From the NCBI GenBank assembly GCA_015520735.1, contig WAPN01000037.1, positions 1 through 64,000 of the forward strand: a stretch of 64,000 nt of DNA, read 5' to 3'. Each line of letters begins with the position of its first letter. Positions within the stretch are counted from its first letter, which is position 1. A model generated the notes under the pieces. That model saw nothing but the letters and a program-made list of their open reading frames with translations. It was not told where the DNA came from and ran no database searches. Shown piece by piece: positions 1 to 9,336 of this stretch. Made by a program: the position numbers and the translations under genes. This stretch comes from Desulfurococcales archaeon (lineage in GTDB: Archaea; Thermoproteota; Thermoprotei_A; Sulfolobales; Desulfurococcaceae).

Positions 1-991
1 CTGTTGCTCTTTCTAGTTTTTCCATGTCGCTTCTCTTTACTCTTCTTACTGCTAGTATTCCTTTCTTTGCGAGGAAGTGCTGGGCAACCTCATCAATACC
101 CTTCTGACAAATCACAACATTAGCACCAGTCGAAGCAATCTTCTCAACCATATCCTTCAGCATCTTCGCCTCCTCGTCGAGGAAGGCCTTTATCAGCTCT
201 GGGCTGGTAATGTTTATCTTTGCGGTTATCTCGGGCTTCTCTACTTCAAGGGGCGCGTCTAGAAGTGCAATCTTAGCATTTTCAACTCTCTTCGGCATGC
301 CCGGATGAACTACTTCCTTGTCAAGAACAATGCCGTAAATTAATTTTGAATCTAGGATGCTCCCTCCCTTTTTCTTCTCGATCTTTACATCGTCAACCCT
401 GAGCTTTAGTGTTCCGTCGGGCTGTTCCTCCGCGACTGTTATGGCCGCGTCGATAGCCATGTTGGCTAGTTTCTCCTCAATGCTTCCCTTACCAATATAT
501 TTACTTGACACAGCTGTATCAACGATCTTTCTTAGCGTTGCCCTGTCCTTCGGGTTTACCTTGATGGCTAGCTCATCGATTATCTTTAGCGCTTCCTTCA
601 TTGCCTTGATGTAGCCTTCGATTACAAGGGTCGGGTGTATGTTCTGGTCCAGAAGCTCCAATGCCTTACCGAGAAGAGCGCCTGCAAACACTACGGCCGT
701 AGTCGTACCATCTCCCACTTCAGCATCCTGTGCCTTCGCCACTTCAACGAGTAGCTTGGCGGCTGGGTGCTGGACTTCCATTTCCTTAACAATTGTTGCA
801 CCGTCATTAGTTACTGTTATGTCGCCAAAGCTGTCTACTAACATCTTGTCTAGTCCGCGTGGTCCTAGGCTTGTTCTCAGGACTTCTGCTAGTGCCTGGG
901 CTGCCATGATGTTTGCTCTGAGAGCTTCACGGCCAGTGGTTCGCTGGGCTCCTTCTTTGAGGATAAGTACAGGCATTCCATAAAGGCTCAT
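1..991 (-). CDS. Thermosome (group II chaperonin) subunit, N-terminal 330 residues
   Basis: ATP-driven cytosolic protein-folding chaperonin of the TCP-1/CCT family. The visible part starts [18 protein letters not shown] and carries the family ATP-binding signatures [16 protein letters not shown] and GDGTTT, followed by the intermediate and apical regions. The frame stays open to base 1, so about 200 C-terminal residues lie outside the window. Two ATGs are possible (997 and 991). GAGGTG lies only 1 base before the first but 7 before the second, so 991 is preferred. The promoter and a possible operator lie just upstream (1029-1064). Which paralogue (alpha, beta or gamma) this is cannot be decided here. 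Confidence 0.96.
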   Translation of the reverse strand, partial: MSLYGMPVLILKEGAQRTTGREALRANIMAAQALAEVLRTSLGPRGLDKMLVDSFGDITVTNDGATIVKEMEVQHPAAKLLVEVAKAQDAEVGDGTTTAVVFAGALLGKALELLDQNIHPTLVIEGYIKAMKEALKIIDELAIKVNPKDRATLRKIVDTAVSSKYIGKGSIEEKLANMAIDAAITVAEEQPDGTLKLRVDDVKIEKKKGGSILDSKLIYGIVLDKEVVHPGMPKRVENAKIALLDAPLEVEKPEITAKINITSPELIKAFLDEEAKMLKDMVEKIASTGANVVICQKGIDEVAQHFLAKKGILAVRRVKRSDMEKLERAT

Positions 992-1028
992 GCTCATACA
1001 CCTCTCACGTCAGGTTCTCTAGATACAT

Positions 1029-1064
1029 TTCCCTTGAGTATTGAGGGAACCGCTTCTATATAAA
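1029..1064 (-). promoter_or_regulatory. Thermosome promoter with inverted repeat at the predicted start of transcription
   Basis: On the minus strand a TATA box, TTTATATA (1064-1057), stands about 25 bases before an inverted repeat TTCCCT-9-AGGGAA (1029-1034 and 1044-1049). In archaea the start of transcription falls near that distance from TATA, so the repeat would cover it. That is the place where an archaeal repressor would bind. The box and repeat are seen directly; the regulatory role is inference. Confidence 0.5.
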
Positions 1065-1139
1065 TTTTACGTAGGAATCTCTAATATTTAGATCACGCAA
1101 ATAGGCGAAAATGAGAAAAACTGATCATAGGTGTCAAGA

Positions 1140-1472
1140 ATGGTTAGGAACGAGCTGGACACTGTGCTGAGCGTCTACAGGAAATACTTTGATGATGACC
1201 TCGATGTGTATAATGCCAATAGATTCCTAGCACTCGTTGGTGAGCTATTAGCTCACCTAGCGAATACAGGTAAACTGGAACTAGATGAATTAAGAAATAT
1301 AGCTATGAAAATAAGAGATGCGATCGTTAATGTGGGCGGGGAAATAAATCTCTATGTAATGGAGTTATTTGGGATACTTGAGAATGCAGAATCACCTAAT
1401 GATATAAAGGAAGCACTGGATCTCTCTCGCAGATTATTCAGGGAGGATAGATTCGAGAAACTAGAAGTCTAG
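1140..1472 (+). CDS. Small helical protein of unknown function
   Basis: 110 residues beginning MVRNELDTVLSVYRKYF. It is acidic, lacks cysteine, and is predicted mostly helical from its leucine spacing. No family was recognised. The longest frame starts with GTG at 1131, but AGGTG (1129-1133) is placed 6 bases before ATG 1140, so that ATG is chosen. It is divergent from the thermosome, and its stop overlaps the stop of the convergent thioredoxin-like gene by 4 bases. Confidence 0.7.
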   Translation: MVRNELDTVLSVYRKYFDDDLDVYNANRFLALVGELLAHLANTGKLELDELRNIAMKIRDAIVNVGGEINLYVMELFGILENAESPNDIKEALDLSRRLFREDRFEKLEV

Positions 1473-1819
1473 ATTTTTAACAAAACATTCCTGTTCCTGA
1501 GAACGCTTCTAATACCTCTTCTCAATACCATAAGATCAAGCTCTCTTCTCCCAAATACACCCTGCTGTTCAAATACTACTTTTCCATCTAGAAAGACTCT
1601 TATACAGGGAAGCGTATGAATACCATTAGATAATTCTGGTGTTTTCTTAACATTTATTCTGAGGACAAGTATTGATGGATCAACATGTTTTTCAACATCC
1701 TTCATTGTCGGGTAAAACTTTTTTGATTCCTCATTGTCAGGGTCAAAATACTCGACGATCACTACTTGATTAGTCTTAATTGCTCTAATAAAATCATCTC
1801 TTGTGTTTATCTCTATCAA
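1469..1819 (-). CDS. Thioredoxin-fold protein lacking the CXXC active site
   Basis: 116 residues that match the thioredoxin plan: the strand VVIVEYFDP, then a helix, a second strand LVLRINV, the cis-proline loop IHTLPCIRVF and the DGKVVFEQQG hairpin. Where thioredoxins carry WCGPCK this protein reads DNEESK (about residues 28-33), so the dithiol is gone and only one cysteine, just after the cis-proline, remains. A redox role is therefore unlikely; a binding or scaffold role is inference. The start is TTG with AGGTG 7 bases upstream. It lies 34 bases downstream of the zinc-ribbon gene, probably in one operon. Confidence 0.75.
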   Translation of the reverse strand: MIEINTRDDFIRAIKTNQVVIVEYFDPDNEESKKFYPTMKDVEKHVDPSILVLRINVKKTPELSNGIHTLPCIRVFLDGKVVFEQQGVFGRRELDLMVLRRGIRSVLRNRNVLLKI

Positions 1820-1853
1820 TACTGTACACCTGCTGAGTGTCTTACCTAAGGCC

Positions 1854-2603
1854 TTAATATTCTTGTTTCTTCTTTCCCATCTCCTCGATTATTTTCTCGA
1901 TGTCGGATTGACGCAGATGTATGGGGTAATAAATCTTCTCCCAAAAATCTATTCTGTATCTGGGACTTTTAACATCGATTTCGCTCAATAAAACAAAACC
2001 TAAGTTCATTACATCGTTTAGTTCGGCTAGGCTAGCATTTTTCACGTATTCTTCAAATTTTTCCTTGAAACTAAGTGTTTCTTTGATGTATTTCTCAGAT
2101 ACTATATTGCCGCAAACATAGCATATAAGGTCCGGCATTATTGCCCTAAACCCACATTTCGGGCACTCTATGGGGGATGGACGCCCATGTTTCTCCCATA
2201 GGCTCTGCAGCATCATTACTAGGTCTTCCCTGTTCATTTCCTTAGCCAACCTATATAGCCGTGGTATTTCTGGAATGAGTGCCCTGTCCCCATAGGTAAT
2301 TATAAATTCTAATTGATCGGGGGTAGGATTACGTATTGATTCCAGCATTTTTACAGCGATGATCATATTAATTTTCCGTCTATATCTATTGATCCTTTTG
2401 ATCAATGCATCTATCTTTGGCTTGTAACTTAAACTGGTGATAATCGTATGCATAATCTCTTTGACTATTTCGTGCTGTATTTTTTCATCTATGCCCAGAG
2501 TATCGAGTCCTAGGTATTCTGCTATGTCTTTGAAAATAGTCTCTGCATACGCGTCTATATCGAGCTTTTTCTTCCTTCTCCTGCGAGTTCTTTTTTTCTT
2601 CAC
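1854..2603 (-). CDS. Zinc-ribbon protein with basic N-terminus, unknown function
   Basis: 249 residues. The first 13 are almost all Lys/Arg (KKKRTRRRRKKK), suggesting nucleic-acid contact. A helical middle follows, then one zinc ribbon, CPKCG-x8-CYVCG, near residues 148-168, and a helical C-terminus ending KKKQEY. It is not recognised as a characterised family; it resembles a crenarchaeal conserved orphan. It uses a GTG start and leads into the thioredoxin-like gene. RNA or DNA binding is inferred from charge and zinc ribbon only. Confidence 0.65.
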   Translation of the reverse strand: MKKKRTRRRRKKKLDIDAYAETIFKDIAEYLGLDTLGIDEKIQHEIVKEIMHTIITSLSYKPKIDALIKRINRYRRKINMIIAVKMLESIRNPTPDQLEFIITYGDRALIPEIPRLYRLAKEMNREDLVMMLQSLWEKHGRPSPIECPKCGFRAIMPDLICYVCGNIVSEKYIKETLSFKEKFEEYVKNASLAELNDVMNLGFVLLSEIDVKSPRYRIDFWEKIYYPIHLRQSDIEKIIEEMGKKKQEY

Positions 2604-2705
2604 TCCTGCTTTTCGGACTACGGCTCACCCCGCTGAAAATAGATAATAAAGATAGGAAAAGATTCTAAACTAGTAGTGATCATATCTAATGATATCGTAA
2701 ATTAT

Positions 2706-2996
2706 CTAGTCATAGTTCTCGATGTATTCGGATACTAAATAACTTATCAGCATTTTAGCGATGTAAGGTCTAGCAGCCAATTTTCTCACAATCTTTTTAA
2801 ATCTTTCAGGGTTTTCATCACCATTTAGACTATCATCAATGATTTTTTCCGTAATAAATTCAAGGACATCTACATATCTTTCGGATAGATCTATCTTGTC
2901 TGAATAGTATTTTTCAATTATCTCCTCAATTATATCGCCAAGATACTGTTCTGTCAGATCAACCATATATTCGAGCAAAGCTATTTCCGCATCCAC
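2706..2996 (-). CDS. Small acidic helical protein, unknown function
   Basis: About 96 residues, rich in Glu, Asp, Ile and Tyr (EYLGDIIEEIIEKYY), probably all-helical, without cysteines or recognisable motif. The longest frame starts with GTG at 3005, but GGGTG (3007-3003) overlaps that codon and lies 6 bases before a second GTG at 2996, which is chosen. A TATA-like TTATAAAT lies at 3043-3050. It is transcribed toward the zinc-ribbon gene, 100 bases away. Confidence 0.6.
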   Translation of the reverse strand: MDAEIALLEYMVDLTEQYLGDIIEEIIEKYYSDKIDLSERYVDVLEFITEKIIDDSLNGDENPERFKKIVRKLAARPYIAKMLISYLVSEYIENYD

Positions 2997-3136
2997 TCCA
3001 AACACCCTTTACTCTCGTTGACCACTGTAAGTTTTAGCGTCCTTATAAATTGGTCCCCTATTTAAAGAATTTGTAGCTTAACCAAGTTTTTGAACTATGA
3101 AATAGTTTTAGGGGGTTATTATACTAACATAACATT

Positions 3137-3445
3137 GTGGGGGCGATAGTTTCGGTGGAGAGTCTCTCACCAATTATTAAATGGTCTAACAGATTATATT
3201 TCGAGGTTTTAGAGAAAAAATTCCACTCAGCTAAAATAATTGTGTTTGTGGAGGGTTTTGAGCCAGAGAATATTACAGTTAAAACAGATGGGAAATACAT
3301 TTATGTATATGCTTCTGATTATAATGGAGAGATCTATAGTATGTCATATAAATTGTGGTTTAAGATCACTAAGATGAAGAAAACATTAAAGAATGGTATT
3401 TTAACGCTCGAACTAAAGGGATCGAGAATTTTCTGGATTATATAG
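3137..3445 (+). CDS. Hsp20/alpha-crystallin-like small protein
   Basis: 102 residues with a short alpha-crystallin-type beta sandwich: IIVFVEGFEPENITVKTDGKY resembles the strand pair that opens the domain, and MKKTLKNGILTLELKG resembles the closing strand with its conserved N-G-I-L-x-L-x-L pattern. The usual C-terminal IXI anchor and a long N-terminal arm are absent, so it may not form large oligomers. The nearby thermosome gene fits a protein-quality setting. Start (GTG 3137, or GTG 3155) is uncertain. It converges on the phosphatase gene with 8 bases of overlap. Confidence 0.6.
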   Translation: MGAIVSVESLSPIIKWSNRLYFEVLEKKFHSAKIIVFVEGFEPENITVKTDGKYIYVYASDYNGEIYSMSYKLWFKITKMKKTLKNGILTLELKGSRIFWII

Positions 3446-4382
3446 TAACTATATAATTTTCTAGCCCTTTCTCTAGATCCGCATCCCTACTGATCCTCAG
3501 ATATGCAGCACTTAAAATACCATAAGCTGGTATCTTAGCATCAAATAATGTAATGACCTTTCCATCATGATTTATCTTATAACCATAATAAGATGGTTCA
3601 TGTGCTCGAACAATGTAATTCGTACCAGATAATTCCAAGGTTTTCTCCGTGATCTTCTTCCCAAACATGTATCCAGCTCCGCGCGGTGATTCCTGAACTG
3701 TGATATTGGACTCAATCGGGTCGTTCCATAGAATCTCCTCCAGAACGCCATCATCAATACTTGGAATACCGACCGAAAATGCCTCTTCAAAACTATACGC
3801 TTCAAGAACAGTGGATGGCGGGCCTCCATGTAGGAATAGTATTTTTCCGGGAACCCTTGCTATCACAGGGAGTCTTTGGAACATTCTGAAGAACAGTCTA
3901 TATAGTAGTATTCCCTTTTCTGTCCCATAAACGCCTCTCAGAATTGCTGAGAAATCATGGGGGTACGGCATTAATAGCGGCGGCGCCTCGTGATTGCCCC
4001 TTAAGGCCACTATCTTCTCGGGATGCAGTGATTTTAGATAAAGTATTGCTGTTAATACTTCTAACTGCTGATCCCCTCTATCGACATAGTCGCCGAGAAA
4101 GACAATCTTAATGTTATCATGTTCTAGTCTATTAAGAAGTTCCTCTGAGGATAGAATGTCCAGGAGAGTCCCAAAATCACCATGAAGATCACCGATCACA
4201 TATAGTTCTTCATAATCAGTTATTTCGATAAGGCCTGGAGGACGATATATTAGTCCACTATGTGTTTTATCGATCTTTTCTGAAACATCTATGATTAAGT
4301 TAATTATTTCCTTGAAATCAGACATAGTGCTTATCACTAGACTACTGAATTCTATTTCTTCCAATACAAGCACCATCCACAT
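3438..4382 (-). CDS. PP1/PP2A-type serine/threonine protein phosphatase
   Basis: Metal-dependent phosphoprotein phosphatase of the PPP family (archaeal PP1 type). All the core motifs are present in order: GDLHGD (about residues 64-69), GDYVDRG (97-103), RGNHE (128-132), HGG (185-187) and a late RAHEP. These supply the ligands of the two-metal centre and the phosphate-binding arginines. The length of 314 fits the family. Alternative starts exist in the first seven codons (ATG, ATG, or a TTG with GGTG 6 bases upstream). It lies 15 bases downstream of the HTH gene, possibly co-transcribed. Confidence 0.92.
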   Translation of the reverse strand: MWMVLVLEEIEFSSLVISTMSDFKEIINLIIDVSEKIDKTHSGLIYRPPGLIEITDYEELYVIGDLHGDFGTLLDILSSEELLNRLEHDNIKIVFLGDYVDRGDQQLEVLTAILYLKSLHPEKIVALRGNHEAPPLLMPYPHDFSAILRGVYGTEKGILLYRLFFRMFQRLPVIARVPGKILFLHGGPPSTVLEAYSFEEAFSVGIPSIDDGVLEEILWNDPIESNITVQESPRGAGYMFGKKITEKTLELSGTNYIVRAHEPSYYGYKINHDGKVITLFDAKIPAYGILSAAYLRISRDADLEKGLENYIVTI

Positions 4383-4397
4383 ATTGCCTTTCAGAAA

Positions 4398-5285
4398 TTA
4401 TTCTTGAGCTGGATAAACTAGTTTGACAGGGAATATTTCAACTTTAACATGGCTCGGCAAATCGATCGTGTAGAGTTTTTCCCAGGCGTGTATAGGATCT
4501 ATCCATGCAACCAGGTATGCCCTAAATGGATCATGATATGCTATGTCAAAAATATCTACTCCAACAAGTATTTTTTCACGGTAGAGTTTGAGTATAGAAG
4601 ATACAGCCTTAGCCATTGACGGCGATGATATTCTCAGTATTACACGCATAGAGTTTCTAGGCCGTATAATGTATCGTTTATAGACGAGATTATTGAGCAG
4701 ATGATTATAGTAATGATATTTTACACTATGAATATTTGTTAAACCTACTTCTTTCCATAAGGTATACAGATCAATATCATATTTGGAAAAATGTATATCT
4801 TTCAAAATCGTTATAGCAAGAAACTCATCTATATCATCGTAAACAACACATTTCTTGCATACATCAAGCTTTAATCGTCTCGAAAATGTAAACTCATAGA
4901 CTATTAGGGATTCAATTATTTTGCTTAATTCCATGATCTTTACACTACCAGTATGGACCTTGGGCTCTAATGTTCTGAGAAAGTACATGAAGAAAGTTGG
5001 TACAGGGAATATAGACAGGTAAATAAAGTCTGGTTTAGGGGTGATTTCATTAACATTGACTGTTCCAGTTCTCACCGTGGAGATCATTATCCACGACGGC
5101 TTTAGTAAGCAATGTGTATAAACACCAAATGTTCTATGAAAAATCCCTTCTTTAAGCCCCGCATTCACTATCCTTGAAATCTTTACCTTAGAGACACCAA
5201 GCTGAGTGGCTATCTCTGCTTGGGTGCTTCCACTATTAAGTCTTTCAACTATTAGCTCGAGAAGCTCTTTTTGATCAGGAAGCAT
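4398..5285 (-). CDS. HTH-containing crenarchaeal protein, putative regulator
   Basis: 295 residues. The N-terminal 55 form a helix-turn-helix of the AsnC/MarR kind (STQAEIATQLGVSKVKISRIV). The remaining 240 residues are not recognised; they include KCVVYDD and several aromatic stretches but no clear ligand-binding domain. A DNA-binding role is inferred from the HTH. It starts 3 bases after the stop of the 131-residue gene upstream, and the phosphatase follows 15 bases later, so the three are likely one operon. Confidence 0.65.
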   Translation of the reverse strand: MLPDQKELLELIVERLNSGSTQAEIATQLGVSKVKISRIVNAGLKEGIFHRTFGVYTHCLLKPSWIMISTVRTGTVNVNEITPKPDFIYLSIFPVPTFFMYFLRTLEPKVHTGSVKIMELSKIIESLIVYEFTFSRRLKLDVCKKCVVYDDIDEFLAITILKDIHFSKYDIDLYTLWKEVGLTNIHSVKYHYYNHLLNNLVYKRYIIRPRNSMRVILRISSPSMAKAVSSILKLYREKILVGVDIFDIAYHDPFRAYLVAWIDPIHAWEKLYTIDLPSHVKVEIFPVKLVYPAQE

Positions 5286-5288
5286 ATG

Positions 5289-5684
5289 CTAAGACCTTTC
5301 TATTATGTTAAGTGCATCCCTCATTTTATCTATTAAGTACTCACCACAACCAGTTATACTGCCCGAAACTTCCTCCTTGGTTTCCGTAACTCTGAATCCT
5401 GCTTCCTCGAGCTTATCAGCCAGGGTATGTCTTAATCCCTCATTACGTCTACGCAGAGAAATCCTCAGCCTATTTATATTGTTCTCATGTATTCTTATCG
5501 TCACTATGTTTCTTTCATCACTTGACACAGCATGAATAAGATATAGCTTATTCTTCTCACCCATGAGATTCATTTCAGTAACACTCTGTATCCTTACCCT
5601 ATAACCTCTGCTTTCAAGGAGTTTACCCAAGGCTCTACTAAGCTTATCATGTTCAGCGGCTACCATTTTCCTCACAGCCCCCAA
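5289..5684 (-). CDS. Conserved-looking protein of unknown function
   Basis: 131 residues, basic, with a repeated pattern: a helix plus G-Y/F-R-V strand occurs twice (ESRGYRVRIQ and EEAGFRVTET), suggesting two similar alpha-beta halves. No family was recognised. The start is ambiguous between TTG 5684 and ATG 5666 (GAGG just upstream). It is the first gene of a tight set with the HTH gene and the phosphatase, and it follows the tandem guide RNA candidates. Confidence 0.55.
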   Translation of the reverse strand: MGAVRKMVAAEHDKLSRALGKLLESRGYRVRIQSVTEMNLMGEKNKLYLIHAVSSDERNIVTIRIHENNINRLRISLRRRNEGLRHTLADKLEEAGFRVTETKEEVSGSITGCGEYLIDKMRDALNIIERS

Positions 5685-5754
5685 TCTACAGGCTCAGTAG
5701 CGGCCAAAACTCAACATCCAGGAATAATCTATGATTTAGAAGAGTATTTAATAC

Positions 5755-5810
5755 TCAGCACGCTCGTGTCCATATCATTCACTAACGGTCATACTGGGGA
5801 TATTCATCAT
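5755..5810 (-). ncRNA. Box C/D guide RNA candidate (second of a tandem pair)
   Basis: Minus-strand order: box C ATGATGA (5810-5804), 11-base guide, D' ATGA (5792-5789), C' TGAATGA (5781-5775), 16-base guide, box D CTGA (5758-5755). The first guide, ATATCCCCAGT, is complementary to ACTGGGGATAT; from memory archaeal 16S rRNA holds ACTGGGGATAA in its 5' domain, a 10-base match. The second guide (complement CACGCTCGTGTCC) was not placed. No clear terminal stem. The window also encodes Nop5 and fibrillarin, the proteins such RNAs use. Confidence 0.5.
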
Positions 5811-5822
5811 CGTTAAATGGGC

Positions 5823-5871
5823 TCCGACAAATGCCTTCTAATCATCCCTCATTGTCGGGAGTACTCTTCAT
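5823..5871 (-). ncRNA. Box C/D guide RNA candidate (first of a tandem pair)
   Basis: Minus-strand order: box C ATGAAGA (5871-5865), 12-base guide GTACTCCCGACA, D' ATGA (5852-5849), 3-base spacer, C' ATGATTA (5845-5839), 12-base guide GAAGGCATTTGT, D CGGA (5826-5823). The 7-12-4-3-7-12-4 spacing is exactly that of archaeal dual guides, and GGC/GCC next to C and D could form the short terminal stem. D boxes are non-consensus (ATGA, CGGA), which lowers confidence. Targets not identified; the first guide shares GTACTCCC with the guide at 60583-60594. Confidence 0.42.
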
Positions 5872-5885
5872 CGCCTTGAAAAAAG

Positions 5886-7796
5886 TTATCCCAGGACAGA
5901 ATTAAGCTTGTCCCTCACTAATTTAGCGACTGTTCTTCCGTCCACCCTGCCACGGACCCTAGCCATGACTATGCCCATGATTATGTTGAAGGCTTTCTGG
6001 GGCTTTGCTTTTACCTTTTCCCAATTCTTCTTGATCGCTTCATCAATTATCCTGTCTAGTTCTTCCTCACTAATCCTCGCTAACCCTAATGCTTTGGCGG
6101 CTTCCCGTGCACTCGCTTCAGGGTTTTTGGCGAGATAAGAGAGTATCTCAGGGATAGCTTCTTTTGCGATCTCTTTATTGGCTACTAGATCCATTACTTC
6201 ATCAATATGTCTATCCTCAATGTTCTCTATGGGTACACCTTCTCCTTTGAGCATTTTCAGTGTATTAGTTATTGTTGATGCTATAAGCGTCGGACTTACA
6301 TACCCTCTGTATTTTTCCACTAGTGCTTCGAACAGGTCAAGCCTTAGATCGTTTAGAATTGTAGTTGCTAATTCTTTGCTGAGACCATACTCCTTGATAT
6401 ATCTCTCTAGCTTCTTATCGAAGGGCTCCGGAACAAGTTTTTCTGCTTCACAGTGAAGCTTATCATCAACTAATACGGGCGGTATGTCTGTTTCGGGATA
6501 CATCCTAGCTGAACCGGGCCTTGGCCTCATATATTTTGTCGTTCCATCCGGATTCGCTGCACGTGTTTCAGGAGGAACTCCTTGGAAAGCCATCTTGGCC
6601 CTCATAACTACTGCTTCTAGGGCTTTGACAGCCCTATCGCGTCTATCGGCTACTAGGACTATTGTGTCTCTCTCTTTATCAGCGCCTAGTACTTCGTACA
6701 GCCTATTTACTTCCTCCTGTGTTATACCATATGCTGGTAGCTCGTCTGTATGGAATATTCCTCCTACCCCTCCCCATACACGGGCATAGTCCGCGAGTTC
6801 TGTTCCGAAGCGTCTACCAGGCTGTACTTCACGACCCAGCAAGCCCTTGAATCCCTTCAGGACTACTGCGTAGACACCACTATCCTTCCTTTGTATAGCT
6901 CTTCGTATGATCTTCGATTTCGTGTCACGGAAGATCTCGGACACGTCTTTAAAGTCGCTGACAATACCCTCTGGAGTAAGACCTCTTCTCTGTAGTTCAT
7001 CCCTTATCTCGAGCAATGTTTTTTGTCTAAGAGCCTCATATGCTACGACTTTGCTAATAAGGTAAAGGTGTTGTACTCCTTTGATCTCTATTTTTTCGCC
7101 TCCACTTATGGATACGTTTAGGTCTTGTCTTATTGTTCCTAGGCCACGTTTTGCCTTGCCTGTTAGCCGTACAAGTTGCCCTATTTTGAAAGCTACCCTT
7201 TCGGCCTCATCAGGATCGTTTATATCGGGAGCAGTAGCGATTTCTATCAACGGTATACCTAGCCTGTCAAGCTTGTATTCAACGAATCCCTTGCCCTGAG
7301 ATATTTTGCGGGCTGCGTCTTCTTCGAGGCATAGTGTCTGTATACCTATCTTTTTCTCACCATCGTATAGATAGCCGTCGAGCGCTATGATCGATGTCCT
7401 CTGGAACCCACTTGTATTGCTTCCATCTATCACTATTTTTCTCATGACGTGTATCTCGTCGACAATATACATGTTAAGCGCCTTAGCTACGGCGAGAGCT
7501 GTTATTAGCGCCTCGCGGTTAATTTCGTGGGGAGGCTCCTCATCGGCTTCAACAAGACATGAAGATGGCCTAGGGGCGTGGTAGAGGTATTTTACCCCTT
7601 TCCTCCACTCAAGGAGCGCGGCCTCATCTACTTCTCCTAGTTCGCTTCTTGCAGGCCTTAGTTCTCGGACGAACTTGTCCTCCGGTGCCTCCTCTACTAG
7701 TTTTGTTGGACAATTGCAGAATAGCTTATGCTTTGTATCCAGCTGTATATGTATTTCAAGCCCTACTTTGAGGCCTAAGGCCTTGTAATCGATCAT
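5886..7796 (-). CDS. gatE: Glutamyl-tRNA(Gln) amidotransferase subunit E
   Basis: Archaeal GatDE partner that binds Glu-tRNA(Gln), activates the glutamyl group with ATP and passes it to the ammonia made by GatD, giving Gln-tRNA(Gln). About 636 residues: GatB-like cradle ([23 protein letters not shown]), an inserted AspRS-type GAD domain in the middle (residues about 280-400), then the helical and YqeY-like tail, which is the GatE rather than GatB layout. The start ATG overlaps the gatD stop as ATGA, with GAGGTGG upstream, so translation is probably coupled. The tandem guide RNA candidates follow its stop. Confidence 0.96.
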   Translation of the reverse strand: MIDYKALGLKVGLEIHIQLDTKHKLFCNCPTKLVEEAPEDKFVRELRPARSELGEVDEAALLEWRKGVKYLYHAPRPSSCLVEADEEPPHEINREALITALAVAKALNMYIVDEIHVMRKIVIDGSNTSGFQRTSIIALDGYLYDGEKKIGIQTLCLEEDAARKISQGKGFVEYKLDRLGIPLIEIATAPDINDPDEAERVAFKIGQLVRLTGKAKRGLGTIRQDLNVSISGGEKIEIKGVQHLYLISKVVAYEALRQKTLLEIRDELQRRGLTPEGIVSDFKDVSEIFRDTKSKIIRRAIQRKDSGVYAVVLKGFKGLLGREVQPGRRFGTELADYARVWGGVGGIFHTDELPAYGITQEEVNRLYEVLGADKERDTIVLVADRRDRAVKALEAVVMRAKMAFQGVPPETRAANPDGTTKYMRPRPGSARMYPETDIPPVLVDDKLHCEAEKLVPEPFDKKLERYIKEYGLSKELATTILNDLRLDLFEALVEKYRGYVSPTLIASTITNTLKMLKGEGVPIENIEDRHIDEVMDLVANKEIAKEAIPEILSYLAKNPEASAREAAKALGLARISEEELDRIIDEAIKKNWEKVKAKPQKAFNIIMGIVMARVRGRVDGRTVAKLVRDKLNSVLG

Positions 7797-9151
7797 ATTA
7801 TCCACCTCGGGTAAAGATTAACGGTTAGACGCGGGTTGATCTCTCCCTCGAAGTTCTCCAGCATGAGCTTCCTTACTTTCTCCAAATCCGTTGTATGTGA
7901 GCCGAGGATCCATGATAGTTTTACGTAGGCTGTTTCTGGTAGCATGTCGCTACCCGGTATGACTCCTGCTTCTATGAGTCTACGCCCTGTACTGTACACA
8001 TACAGGTCTATTCTGCCAAAGAGGCACTGGCTGGTTATGACCACAGGTATTCCCTCCTTCCGCGCTTTTTCGAGCACAGGAATGAGTCTGTTAGCTATAT
8101 GGCCTAGCCCTGTACCTTCCACTACTATGCCGTGGTAGCCGTCATCGATAAGGTGTTCGAATATGTCTGGATGCATGCCTGGATAGAACTTTATTAGGGC
8201 CACCTTGTCATCAAACTTGTTCATTAGCAGGGGGTCTTCATCTTTGTTCCTTCGATGCAACACTCTTCCAATGATCTCGATTTTCTTTTCGTCTGGAAAG
8301 ACCCTCGCTATAGGTAGATCATTTATCGATTGGAAAGCGTCTCTTCTACTTGTATGCATTTTCCTGACCTTTACACCTCTGTGCACGAGTGCGTATGTGT
8401 CCCCTGTTTCACCATGCATTACGACTACCGATTCCGCTATGTCAGCCTGAGCTGCTACTAGGAAAGCCGATTTAAGGTTAAATGCTGAATCAGTGCTGGG
8501 TCTATCGCTACTTCTCTGGGCACCTACAAAGACTATTGGGCCTGGTTTTCTTCTTATAGCAAACGCGATTGCAGCGGCTGTGTATCCCATGGTGTCGGTA
8601 CCATGAGCGATCACTACACCGGCTTTTCCTTTCTTGAACTCCTCATATGCTTTCTCAGCTATAAGGGCCCAGTGACCAGGGGTTAGGTCTTCAGAGAACA
8701 CGTTTAGTATGACCTTAGCATCGATATATGCTGTCTCACCTATTTCCGGCACCCATTCAAGTAGTTCTTCGACAGTCAATGCAGGTTTCACAGCACCTGT
8801 TTCGTAGTCGACTTTCGAAACAATTGTGCCGCCTGTACTTAGAAAGGTGACATGGGGCAGGCTAGATCGTTGAACTATCTTGGGCTTTGTAAATATGCGT
8901 GGTTTCTTCTTTGCAACAAGTTCTATCCTTGCGGTTTCATCTATTCTAACACCAACATTATAGCCGTTATCCAGCTTGATTACTATGATTGGCCTATAGC
9001 CGTAGAGTTTTTCGCGCGGCATTAATACTCCTTCAAATACTCTATCGCCACGAGCTATCTTTATCCGATCACCAACGTCGAGGCCCATATTTTTAAGGAT
9101 ACCAGCTATTCTGCCCTTATAGCCTAGATAAGCTTCATCTACACTATTCAA
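7793..9151 (-). CDS. gatD: Glutamyl-tRNA(Gln) amidotransferase subunit D
   Basis: Asparaginase-like glutaminase subunit that releases ammonia for GatE. About 452 residues: a small N-terminal domain (1-95), then the L-asparaginase fold with the catalytic threonines in STGGTIVSK and [10 protein letters not shown] and the family segment [11 protein letters not shown]. The start is TTG, with AGGTG 7 bases upstream. That Shine-Dalgarno lies inside a perfect inverted repeat TACACC-T-GGTGTA (9157-9169). First gene of the gatD-gatE operon. Confidence 0.96.
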   Translation of the reverse strand: MNSVDEAYLGYKGRIAGILKNMGLDVGDRIKIARGDRVFEGVLMPREKLYGYRPIIVIKLDNGYNVGVRIDETARIELVAKKKPRIFTKPKIVQRSSLPHVTFLSTGGTIVSKVDYETGAVKPALTVEELLEWVPEIGETAYIDAKVILNVFSEDLTPGHWALIAEKAYEEFKKGKAGVVIAHGTDTMGYTAAAIAFAIRRKPGPIVFVGAQRSSDRPSTDSAFNLKSAFLVAAQADIAESVVVMHGETGDTYALVHRGVKVRKMHTSRRDAFQSINDLPIARVFPDEKKIEIIGRVLHRRNKDEDPLLMNKFDDKVALIKFYPGMHPDIFEHLIDDGYHGIVVEGTGLGHIANRLIPVLEKARKEGIPVVITSQCLFGRIDLYVYSTGRRLIEAGVIPGSDMLPETAYVKLSWILGSHTTDLEKVRKLMLENFEGEINPRLTVNLYPRWII

Positions 9152-9156
9152 TACGC

Positions 9157-9217
9157 TACACCTGGTGTAAATGAGTGTGAAGGCATAGTATTAAGAATAA
9201 TTCTGATCGCATCAGAA
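9157..9217 (-). promoter_or_regulatory. Two inverted repeats upstream of gatD
   Basis: TACACC-T-GGTGTA (9157-9169) spans the gatD ribosome-binding site, and TTCTGAT-CGC-ATCAGAA (9201-9217) is a 7-base-pair hairpin about 50 bases upstream of the start. The second could be an operator or a stop signal for the upstream rps30e transcript. Both repeats are seen directly; function is inference. Confidence 0.3.
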
Positions 9218-9336
9218 CTCGTTAACTATACTGCAAGATAGAATATTTCACGCGCTGAGACGCCAAATTAAGAAATTTCAAGAACGGGCGGAAAAGTCCC
9301 TAAAACTATTCCAGAGTAAACTAGTAGTTTTTATGT

